A stretch of 64,000 bases of DNA from Zychaea mexicana (taxonomy: Eukaryota; Mucoromycota; Mucoromycetes; Mucorales; Lichtheimiaceae). Below, piece after piece: positions 1 through 9,384 of the stretch. Under the pieces are notes generated by a model that did no database searches, was not told the DNA's origin, and saw only the letters and a program-made list of their open reading frames with translations. Both the position numbers and the translations under genes were made by a program. Location: contig NW_026516778.1 of the NCBI RefSeq assembly GCF_025766255.1, positions 62,001-126,000 of the forward strand, written 5' to 3'. How positions within the stretch are numbered: position 1 is the first letter of the stretch; every line of letters begins with the position of its first letter.

Positions 1-2473
1 CAATACAAGGTCGATAGGATGTAGGCAATCCTGTTTTCGGATCCTTTTTGGGTGCAAATGTCATAGGATTGTTCCATGCATTACCAGGAGGAGCGTGTTT
101 GATAATACCATCGGCTAACCATTGATCTATCTGTGTTTGAAGAATAGGAATCAATTTGTCCACTAAAGGATATTGACGCCGATTTACAACTTTTCCTTCA
201 GGTGTGTGAATACGAACAACAGATTCGGGAAGAGTGCAAAAAGCAGAAGGAGGAATGTTTATATTTTCCTGTATGTAAGGTTGAATAGATTCAAGAAATT
301 GTTTGTGTTGCTCTGGTGTACCAGCAGGAGAAGAATTGTTTGGTTCAGGTAAATCTTCTGGTTCAGGCAAGCTAGGACGAGAAGAGCGGTGCCAGCAAGA
401 GGCGAGCCCTTTCAAGTAAATACCAATAAGAGGCATGAGATCTGAGCCAATAGATACTTCGGCATCAGCATTGAATTCAAAGACTTCAAAAGAATGTGAG
501 GCAGTGATTCCGTTGTGTAAAATCTTTATTTCGTTTGTATGACCAATTCTACTAATGCTCGGGCCAGGAGCAGCCAAGTTGACCTTTCCTTTCATGGGAG
601 TGACAGACAGACCCAGAAACGACCACAGCGAAGGAGTGATTGCCGAAAATGTGGCACCCAGATCAACAAACGCCTAGGTTTCATACTCCTGTATAGTAAC
701 CAGTACATATAAAGCTTTAGTATTCTTGTAAAGATGACGTGAGAAATCATGTGAAGACTTATAGTCATAACAAGCTTTGTGAAGTGAAGCATCGACCTCG
801 TCCATACCCGCGTCTTCCAGAGAAAGAGACGAGAATGGGGCAGAAGATGGTGATGATGCCGTGTGAGCCACGGAGGCAACAGCAGCAGGGATCGGCACGG
901 GAGCCGAAGAAGGAAGAGAAGGGATTGGCTCGGAAGCCGGGGTGACTGGTGCGGAGCCAGAAGCAGACGATGACTCGGAAGCCAAAGTTGCTGAACGAAT
1001 AGCCAAATGGTTGACTTGACATCTGTGCGTTTTGTCCCAAGGGGCACCACAGCAGAAACACTTCTTACCACCTGACGATGGCGACGACAAGCCTCCCAAA
1101 CCAGCAGAACCAGCACTCGGAACCACACCAGACGAAGACGACGACGCACTCGAGTGCTTCGAAACCTTGCCAGACGAACCATTGTTGCGAACACCTGTCA
1201 GCATGCGGCATTCTTCTGTCGAATGGCGGCCAGCACCGTGCAAACGGCAGACCTTGCCAGCAGAGACCTTCTTCTTTCCCTTGTTGTTTTTAGCAGCGAC
1301 AGGCGAGGACCAAGGGGAACTTGAACCTACTACGGAAGTAGTATCCAGAGAAGCAGCTTCTTTGCTGTGTTTTGACACAACTACCTTGCCGTACAGCGTG
1401 CGCGCCAAGTTTGCAGCTTGGTCAGTGGAAGCCTGTTGGCTGGCCGGCAGATGAGCTTGGCTCAGAGCAACATGCTGTGTGAGCTCCGGAAGCAACGAAT
1501 TGATGTAAAGAGCGGCGATGACCTTGCTGTCCTCGCAGCCAGCTTCTCTGCGGATCTTGTGAAAACGGTCGGTATACCGTTCCACCGATTCATTACGGCT
1601 CATGCGCAAGTTAAACAACTCTTGCATGCATTGGGCTTGACGTTCGGCATCCTGGATTCCGTACTTGGCGATGATGGCCTTGCGGGCGAACGACCAAGGG
1701 AACTCACCATGGGGCTTGAGGTAGTTGGTGAACCAGGAGCGTTGATCTGGAGACAACATGCATGGGAGCAAGCGGCACCAGTTGGAATCCATGTCTTGGC
1801 TATACGAGCCAACGATGTCCTCAAAGCGGTCGAGGCACTCTTGCACCGAGGCAAAGACTGGCTTGGCTTGATCGAAAATATTCCCTGACCATTGGAGCAG
1901 AGGTAAGTCGGACGGGACAACAATTCTGGAAGCGGTGTTGGTGGCATCAGTCTTGAACAACCTCTTTTGCACCGAGAGCAAGATATCCAAATCCTTGGAA
2001 GCGGAGAGGTAATCGGCTTGGACACGAGTATGTTCTTGGTTTGTGAGACCACCGAGAGCAAGACATTCAGCCAAAGAGGCTAAGCGTTCACCTAGTTGAT
2101 CAATGGCAGCCTGAGAGCGAGCAGCAGACGAAATCCTAGTGGCAGCAGCGATGGAAACGGATTCTTGCATCACCACGTCAGGAACGTTGGGCAACGACAA
2201 TTGTGACACACCACCAGCAGCGAAAACAGCAAAACCAGCGGCACCGGCGACACTAGCATACGAATGACCTTGCAAACCAGTAGTTGAGCCAGCAACTTGA
2301 TTAACAAAGGAACTTCCCTGTTCGACAGCATGGGGTGCTTGATGGACTTCTGGAGAACCAGCTTGTTGATGATGGATGGATGTGGCCTGGACCTTTTGAA
2401 CCGAAGCAGTAGCAGCAGCCGGAGAACCAGCAGACGAGTTGATGGGAGAACCGAAATCAATATGAGTAGACAT
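1..2473 (-). pseudogene. Ty3/Gypsy retrotransposon gag-protease-RT (5' half, in-frame stop)
   Basis: The polyprotein reads leftward and runs off the window. I chose the ATG at 2473 because the residues before it lie in the LTR and leader. Gag holds a retrotransposon capsid-like helical region (about residues 180-370) and, near residue 480, a zinc knuckle CFCCGAPWDKTHRC, the Cx2CGxxW...HxC type common in fungal gypsy elements. A TAG at 674-676 then interrupts the frame. The same frame continues without another stop to position 1, with the aspartic protease motif DLGAT just after the TAG and the start of reverse transcriptase (NNPMTFAPKKDPKTG) at the edge. TAG could be a decayed CAG (Gln) or a readthrough stop; one base change explains it, so I call it a decayed or readthrough gag-pol. 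RNase H and integrase would lie outside the window. Confidence 0.85.
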
Positions 2474-2532
2474 GGTAAGTAAGGTAGTGAAATAAAGTAG
2501 TAATATAGAGAAAAGGAATTCGTTGAAAAAAA

Positions 2533-2948
2533 TGTAATATCCAATAAACCAAAAGAGACAGAATAAGTCAACGAGACCCGAAAGGAATTGAAACTGGTTT
2601 ATTATGATAACAAAAGTTCTCACTATTTATAAGAAATGGCTTATCCTTGGCAACTACCACAGCGTGTGCATTGAACGGATGAATTGATGTTACAAATCAA
2701 TTATATAGGATTAAGTAATGTATGATGCATGAGTAAAAGGTACATCCAGGTAAATGCCTCAGATAGTAGCTAATGTGAATTACGTGATCTGAATAATGAC
2801 AACTTCTTCCTTAGCATAGCTGATCGGTGTTTCACTAAGATGTGTATGAATAAGGAAATGTCCGCACAAGTGAGGTTATGAAGGAAATAACAGCAATCGT
2901 TAATGACAGATTAAAGAATAAGTGTTATTGAACATGTTGGATACAACA
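2533..2948 (-). repeat. 5' LTR of the Ty3/Gypsy element
   Basis: A 416-bp block directly upstream of gag has imperfect terminal inverted repeats: on the element's strand it begins TGTTGTATCC and ends GGATATTACA (8 of 10 match), with the standard TG...CA ends. Inside, reading leftward, a TATA-like TTATAAATAG near 2625-2635 is followed by AATAAA near 2600. This is the expected U3-R order. The partner LTR would lie beyond position 1, so identity between LTRs and the target duplication cannot be tested here. I did not find an obvious tRNA primer-binding site next to position 2532. Confidence 0.65.
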
Positions 2949-3090
2949 TACTAATAAATAGATTTCTACCAATAAATATTATAAAATCTAATAAATATTG
3001 GTATACTGTCTCTGCTACAAGCACACCAGGGGACGAGAACTGATCAACTGGCCAAACCACATTTTGAAGCTTGCGAATCACCCAATCGTA

Positions 3091-3955
3091 TAGTGCATAC
3101 CACCTTAAACCATACCACTTTAGTGGGTAACTTTAAATTACTGTGAAACCATCTCAGCACCTGGTATCAAAATTTTAAACCGATAAAAATGTTCCTTTTG
3201 ACCAGGAGAACGAAGTTATCGGTTTCGATTTTTTATTTTTCTAATAAAGTGTTGAGTTACCATCGCTCAAAGTCAGAACAAGTTTATAAGTGAAGGGAAA
3301 AATTGATAGTAGTTCGAATCCAGCGTAATCCAATCAGGAGCTTTCGTTTGTTCGGCAAATATATCTGCCACATTTGTATCACATGAGATCTTCACCAATT
3401 ATTGACACATTGCTGCTGCGTATAGAATTTCGTGAGTAGATTCTAGTCTTATGCACCTCTATCTGTGGTAAACCACACTACTTTGAGATTGATCCAGACA
3501 ACTCAACCCACTCCGCCGTCTTCGTGACCATTAGAACACAGTAGAGAGAACACCACACACACGAATGAATCAAATATTACATAATTAGCACCATATCAAT
3601 AATCTCTCAAACATGGATCACAATTGAGAATAACTCAAGACTAACCCTTGTATACACATTGTCCTATTCTGGAGTTAGTCAGCACTTCCTTTGAATCTAG
3701 CTTATCTGAGTTGAGCGAAGTGTACCTGTCAAAGAGCGGATACTAATTCCAGCATTGACAAAGGTGAGACTTCGCCAAACAAGGAACACACTGATCAAGG
3801 CAAAGATGACTCTTTACAATTGGAAGACAACAAAAAAGAACATGTTAAAAAAATATCTATCCATTTCAGATGCGGCATTTGAAAAATATCGGGGATTTAA
3901 ATTAAAAATAGACAGTAGTTTTTGTTGGAGGTATGATTTAAGGTGGCGTGCACCA
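3091..3955. repeat. TIR-bounded non-coding element, about 865 bp
   Basis: The left end TAGTGCATACCACCTTAAA and the reverse complement of the right end TGGTGCACGCCACCTTAAA match at 16 of 19 positions, with further similarity inward (CATACC). TA dinucleotides flank both ends (3089-3090 and 3956-3957), as expected for a Tc1/mariner-type target duplication. There is no convincing ORF inside, so it would be non-autonomous. The inner sequence is AT-rich. The element abuts the broken end of the MULE transposase on its right. Confidence 0.45.
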
Positions 3956-3961
3956 TAGCTG

Positions 3962-4824
3962 TCATTGTTTTCCTCTGTTAATCAGCAACCAGCAATGCAA
4001 AAAGTTCATCAAATGCGGGTATCTGATATTGCCATTTCCGACAATGTTGATAAATGGTAACCGGTGCTTGTTTGTCTTATAAGTGGCGTCCACGGTAACA
4101 ACCTCCGGGATTTGGCGAGCGAGTGCGGTTGCTGATATGTGCACAAAGAAGAGAGACTGCAAAAAACGTCTGTCGCCTTGCTGTTTTGCTTTTATTGGAC
4201 TCCGTACTCGTTTTCTTGAAGCTTCTGATCAGCTGGAACATTGCATGATCTGGGTCGTTGTCGAATATGCGCTGACGTCTTTTGAATGAACAATCTTGTT
4301 CTTGCTGGCAAGATAAGACAATACAGCTTTGTTGGTTACATGCGCTTGTACTGTCTTCATAAAGACCTCCTCATCATGATCGAGTCGACGGAGCATTGGG
4401 TACGAAAAGGCTTGTTTGCTATCTCATGGCTGTGGCCGCCTTCATAGAAAGAGACTATGTGCCATTGGTCGCTGGTCTGGTTCAAAGGACGAAGGTTCAT
4501 TTAGAATTTGCAACCAAACCGTTGAGAGGCCATATGATGAGTGTCGATCTTTTTATCCTTGAATGACGCAATGGCCTCGCTCTTGTCGTCTATTATAACC
4601 ATTTATCTTGTCGTAGTCTTCTGCTCTTCACATACGCCCTTGTTTGACCGGCTCACCATAATGCTTGCAAGCAATCTGGAGCTTCCTCTTATTACTTCAC
4701 TTCTAATAGTACGCAACGGGACACCATTCTTCTTGTCCCATGCATAGCAAGCAGCCTTTGCGAGATCGAATCCATCCCACGTGGTGTTAAGTTCTTCTGG
4801 AATTGAGTTCATTGTTTTTGACAT
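3962..4824 (-). pseudogene. MULE (Mutator-like) transposase remnant
   Basis: Reading leftward from 4824, the N-terminal part has CYAWDKKNGVPLRTIRSEV, the WRKY/FAR1-like DNA-binding segment typical of MULE transposases. A middle part near 4370-4460 contains a WHIVSFYEGGHSHEIANKPF-type block with the conserved H.HE. The catalytic part from 4162 down has VDATYKTNKHRLPFINIVGNG, the first catalytic Asp region of the MULE DDE domain. The three parts lie in different frames, with stops between them, so the gene is frameshifted. It is cut off at 3962, before the second Asp and the Glu. Domain identity is from motif recognition. Confidence 0.75.
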
Positions 4825-4829
4825 TGTGC

Positions 4830-5080
4830 TTAAATGAGCAGTGATGAGGAAGGTAAAAATTTTAATGAATAAAGGCGGGTATGTATCACTTCAAGCGTTC
4901 CTGAATTATTACATAATAAAACTGCCCGTCCTGTGTATAGCCATATACAACGATGAAAGGCGAAGACGTGTCTTATATATATTTCTGTTTAAGCATATAC
5001 TTTGAGCTGTATTATTTCTTTACTGCAAGTATGCATAGCTTTAGAAATAAGCTTTTTTTAAGTGACCGGTTGGAGTCAGT
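4830..5080. other. AT-rich spacer, no gene seen
   Basis: About 250 bases upstream of the MULE remnant. No ORF, repeat end or RNA gene could be supported on either strand. Confidence 0.5.
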
Positions 5081-5083
5081 TTA

Positions 5084-5243
5084 CAGTGGCCGCTCGTTAT
5101 AGCGATATTCGGTATAGTGATATTTCGATATAGTGATTTGTTTTTGGATCCAAATCAAATTAAGCCGGGAATTATTACTAGTTCGCTATTGTGATATATG
5201 ATATCAACCATCAGAAATAGCATTATATCGAGCGGGCCAATAG
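5084..5243. repeat. MITE-like element A (TA target duplication)
   Basis: The left end CAGTGGCCGCTCGTTATAGC and the reverse complement of the right end CTATTGGCCCGCTCGATATA are related inverted repeats. The 160-bp element is flanked by TA at 5082-5083 and 5244-5245. The size, the CAG-like start and the TA flank fit non-autonomous Tc1/mariner/pogo elements. The ends are diverged, so the copy is old. Confidence 0.5.
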
Positions 5244-5245
5244 TA

Positions 5246-6243
5246 TATTTTTGTTTATCAGAAAAGGAAAAAAGACCAGTTTGCTTTGCGCTAGTTAATA
5301 TCTCAGAGTCTACTGTACTTTGCGCATCTTTTTCTAAGAAGCCTAATTTACTGAGCGTCCAGGTTGTCTTCAACCACCATTGTTTTCAATAAATCGCTCA
5401 TATACTGCTTCCTCTCTCTTTTACTGTGCAGTGGCTTCAATGCTTCCTTCTCCTCATCACCGTCTTCTCTGGTTATTCTCTTCTTCATCAACATCTACCT
5501 GTCTGTATCAGAAACAAGCCTGTGATTTATATATATGCATTTACATCAGCCGTTTATGAACGTACCTTAATTACTATCAATAGTAGCATCGTTAATGAGG
5601 TCGTCAAAAGAAGCTGGTGCATAGATATCCTCGGATTCTTCATGTGGTATCAATTCAATATGAAAGGTCAATTGAAGATGGAGAAAATGGACAGACCCAG
5701 TGCAGCTTTGCACACGTAGTGCACTTTATGACTAAACTCGTCGATTGGAAACTAGTCTAAGGAAAACAAACCGGGTTATAATCTCAATTTATCTATATCT
5801 ATAGACACAGCCAGTGAAACAACAATTAACTGCCCACAATGCTACTGAGAGGAATGTTTTTGTCTATCTTGAGAATTTTGTAACGCTGGTACAATAGTGG
5901 TGTATGTCTGTGTGTAAATATTGCTGTCATCAACATAACGACATTTAGAACAGCTAGTTACTGTGCATTACAGGTCATACAAGCAGCAAATTCTATGGGG
6001 TTTCTTTCTGTGCGTGTGTGCCTTGTTAGCAAACTCACACAGTAAAAAAGGCCTTGATAGAAAAGTCTCAATGATATCATCGCACGACTACTGCGCAGAG
6101 AAACTACTACAGATTACATTGATGATTGCCGACACTTTCATGTCATCATTTTCATTGTAATCACTGCCTCAGCAAGTGTTGTTGTGTTTCATCATGTGTA
6201 TTACCCATGGTACACTTTTGATGTACCATATAAAGTGCAAAAC
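5246..6243. other. Intergenic stretch, nothing supported
   Basis: About 1 kb between two MITE-like elements. Several 60-97-residue ORFs occur on the plus strand, but none shows a recognisable motif, splice sites or codon pattern that would support a gene. Confidence 0.5.
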
Positions 6244-6245
6244 TA

Positions 6246-6625
6246 CAGTGGACCCCCGTTGATGTCAACCCTCAAGTTCAGCTGTAAGTGATGACGCTGA
6301 CGAGAATTGACGTTTGGTGGGGGTGGAAAAATTAGGAACAAAGTTTTTAACCAGATAATAAAGATATTGAACCAATACAGCACATCCTGGCACAGTGTAT
6401 GTATGCTACGAAGTCATCCCCGACAGATATTTTCAACCAACTACGAAATAAACTCTTTTGATTGGATATGTTGATCTCCATTAGAAGTCAACCCTGGCTT
6501 AGGTGTTGACGTTGATCTTACATAGAAGTTGACATTTTTCTCTGCAAAAATGTGAGGTGCTCAGAAAAACGTTGACCTTATCGGGGATTGATATTAAAGG
6601 GGTTGACATTAAAGGGGGTCAACTG
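6246..6625. repeat. MITE-like element B, 380 bp, TA target duplication
   Basis: The left end is CAGTGGACCCCCGTTGATGT and the right end reads, in reverse complement, CAGTTGACCCCCTTTAATGT. TA lies on both sides (6244-6245 and 6626-6627). Short internal words of the GTTGAC/GTCAAC type recur. No ORF. It shares the CAGT.GACCCCCGTT end with element D, so the two belong to one family. Confidence 0.75.
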
Positions 6626-6689
6626 TAATTACCTTTTGGATGACGACAAGTAAGACAGTGAACGATCTCACTGAGCTTGGAGGGGAATA

Positions 6690-6873
6690 CAGTACCTGCT
6701 CGTTAAACCGATCACCTCTGTTTTTTGAGAAAGTGATATATTTAACGAATGATCGGTTTAAAGATTGAGGGTCTATATGACATACATACTGCTTACCAAG
6801 CTGGTATTTTGGGGAAGTGATTGGTTTAACGAAATATCGGTTTAAAGGTGATTGGTTTAACGAGCAGGTACTG
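6690..6873. repeat. MITE-like element C, 184 bp, TA target duplication
   Basis: The left end CAGTACCTGCTCGTTAAACC and the reverse complement of the right end CAGTACCTGCTCGTTAAACC are identical over 20 bases, and TA flanks both ends (6688-6689 and 6874-6875). The near-perfect ends make this the clearest and probably youngest of the set. No coding capacity. Confidence 0.85.
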
Positions 6874-6914
6874 TATCAAGGGGTAGAAAAGAGCTTGATA
6901 TAATCTTGATATAC

Positions 6915-7003
6915 AGCTTTTCTATAAAATATCAAGATGTTTTCAAACACCTTAATATTTAGCTTTTCGAGTAAATATCAAGGTCTTTTTACACCTTGAT
7001 ATT
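6915..7003. repeat. Two-copy tandem repeat of about 45 bp
   Basis: The unit starting at 6915 (AGCTTTTC...AATATCAAG...ACACCTTAATATT) is repeated at 6961 (AGCTTTTC...AATATCAAG...ACACCTTGATATT). A third partial match precedes it. The repeated word ATATCAAG and its complement CTTGATAT give the block an inverted character. Function unknown. Confidence 0.5.
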
Positions 7004-7724
7004 CTTATGTGCATGTAGTCCCTAAAACTCACAATTTGATTACATCATGAATGTAAATGTCTATAACGGTCTTACTATACACTGCATTTAAACTGGGTGC
7101 CTTCTGCAGTAGGTTCGTAAAAGGAAGGATTATGCATTGCATATATTCGTTCTTTTTTTAACACGTATGGTAAACGGACAAAGCATGCTATTGGTTTATA
7201 TATTCATGGTCATGTTATATTATATATCGTTATGGGTATCCACAACCGCTTTTATTATATTTTGTATAAAAAATCAAGTACATACAAGATTATGCTTTAT
7301 AGAACATAAAAGAACATCATCAAATGTAAGTCTATTTTATGTGATAATTCTAAGAAAGAGGCTGTAGTTGAAAAGAGATAGTGCAAAGGACGGCAGTCGT
7401 ACTATGGAAAGATGCATGTTGCATCAAATTATAACTGAAAGCAAAAGCAGCGTAGAAGGAGAATATGTTCTTAGACGATTATGGAGATGACATACCTAAA
7501 AGACACATTGAAGATTGTTAGTGAAGAAACCAGAATGCATCATTCACAGCATAAAGGAGTTAAAGACCGGCCGCGAAAGGAATAGTTTGATATATACCAA
7601 TGGTGTGGAGACAACGAAGCTCGTCATATATCATAGGAAAAGAGTACTAACAAAAATATACATACCTATGTGGCCTCGATCCTTATCGTCCGTATGGGTG
7701 GTCAGCCATAATATCATAGTAGCA
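7004..7724. other. AT-rich stretch, nothing supported
   Basis: About 720 bases between the tandem repeat and the LINE remnant. ORFs of 76 and 91 residues occur but have no recognisable motif. Confidence 0.45.
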
Positions 7725-8521
7725 CTCTATTTCTATGCCAGCACTAGCCATGGCCCAGGGTGGTTTTCGCCATCATCGTGGTGCCCTTGACCAAGCTTTT
7801 GCACTCAACATGTTAATACGTCACTACCAGCGGACATATCAAGAATCCCCTGTGCTCGCCTTTCTAGATATCAAGGTTGCCTATGACTCGGTCGATCGCG
7901 ACATCATATGGTCAACGCTGCAGGGACACCTGCCGAGTGCTCTGTTCCATATGATTCGTCATATGTTTGATGATGTACGCATAGCCGTCATCTTACAAAA
8001 TTTCCAATCACGCTATATTCAGCCCAAACACGGAGTACTCTAAGGCTCAATCCTTAGCCCCTTGTTGTATGCGGTCTTCATCAACACATTGCCGAACCGA
8101 CTCCAGCTCACAATCATTGGAAACAAATGCATGACACCTATTGTTCTCCGTACTACACCCCGCAACAGCGCCACTGAAGCATCAATACAAAATCAAGTAT
8201 ATCTGGGTGACAAAAATGGAAAGCCGGGCAAGAATCGACCTGACACCGGCCGCACGATCATTCCAGCACTACTTTACGCCGATGATGTAGCCCTCATCGC
8301 CTCTCGCAGTGATATTCACCACCTACTCAAGGCAGCTGAGAGCCACTCGCGCGACTACGGATACCGCTGGCACCCTGGAAAGTGCACTATCATTGAGCCC
8401 CCAGAAGCGCCAACCAGTACAACTTCAGCTTCTCTTCCACCGGCAACGTATAGAATCAACGGTACCGCCATCCCTAAGGTTAACAGCTTTCAGTACCTAG
8501 GCCTCCCATTCACGTACAATG
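7725..8521 (+). pseudogene. LINE reverse transcriptase fragment 1
   Basis: The plus strand encodes an uninterrupted RT core apart from one stop. Visible blocks are AQGGFRHHRGALDQA (fingers), FLDIKVAYDSVDR (RT motif A, catalytic Asp), GSILSPLLYAVFIN (motif B), LLYADDVALIA (motif C, catalytic YADD), YRWHPGKC and FQYLGLPF (thumb). A TAA at 8041-8043 sits where the family has Gln in QGS, which fits a CAA to TAA change. The fragment has no endonuclease or C-terminal part and is replaced at about 8522 by a hAT-type element end. It differs in sequence type from the second LINE at 9.4 kb. Confidence 0.85.
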
Positions 8522-8522
8522 A

Positions 8523-8780
8523 TCGCTGTTCAATGTATAATAATAAACTTTTCTTTTTTACTGCAGTATTCAAGTATACCGCGACATTTGAACACACACA
8601 TCAGCTTTCATTTAAAAATATCGAATCTTGCCTTTTCTATATACATGATGGGTTCGGTTCTTCGGTTCGATTCTTCGGTTCTACGGTTCTCGTTGGTTCT
8701 AGTCGGTTCGGTTCTTGCTTTAGACGGTTCGGTTCGGTTCCCTTCAAGAACCGAACCGAACCGAACCGTGTGGATCCCTA
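8523..8780 (-). mobile_element. hAT-like element end fragment (GGTTCGGTTC family)
   Basis: This segment is the reverse complement of 62793 to about 63015, with roughly nine in ten bases matching. Both share the ATCGCTGTTCAATGTATAAT start, the TACTGCAGTATTCAAGTATA word and the degenerate GGTTCGGTTC/GGTTCTACGG runs. It ends in GGATCCCTA, like the complete copy at 62793-63769. The inner side stops abruptly in the LINE RT sequence, so this is a truncated copy. Confidence 0.7.
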
Positions 8781-9300
8781 GCTACAACCCAATTACACTG
8801 ATGTGATCTGATTGGGTGTTGAAAAACCTCATCTGCTAGAATATAGAAACTATATGGAGAAAATATAGAAATCAGATATGGGGAAAATCTGGAATATCGT
8901 GTTTGACCCCATATTTTCCCATATCCATATTCTCCCTATATTATCCCTATATTTCCCCTATAAAATTCTGCAGACATTTCCCATAGTGCTTTTTTTATAA
9001 AATTAAAATTCAATTTTTATTTGATTTTTAAGTTGTTAAAATTTTTTTCAGTTAATACTTTTTTTCAGTTTTAAATATAACAACTAGTCTCCTATGGTGA
9101 TGGAAGGTGATAAGGAGAAAAGCAAAAAGAGTGCATTGATAAATTTATTGATTACAGTCAAAATATTGATAGAGTGCTTAGTTTGACAATGCATTTAACA
9201 ACTCCCATTGCAGACACAGGTTGTTAAATTGCAGTGTTAGTTTTAGCGTAACAATGGACTTTAACAACCCTGTTGCAGATGCTCTAACAGACGAAGACCC
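8781..9300. other. Spacer, nothing supported
   Basis: About 500 bases, with TATTTTCC/GGAAAATA words repeated in both orientations near 8850-8960 and poly-T runs near 9000-9070. No ORF or RNA gene seen. Confidence 0.4.
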
Positions 9301-9384
9301 CACTCATTATAGCGGGCATCGAATTTGATAAGCCAATCACTTTTGGGTCATGACCGAGGTGATCGGCTTAGCGAGCAGCTACTG
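9301..9384. repeat. Partial MITE-like element (right end)
   Basis: The right terminus reads in reverse complement CAGTAGCTGCTCGCTAAGCC, close to element C (CAGTACCTGCTCGTTAAACC), and is followed by TA at 9385-9386. A related but diverged left side (ATTATAGCGGGCATCG, GATAAGCCAATCAC) begins near 9301; the exact left end is not clear. Confidence 0.4.
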
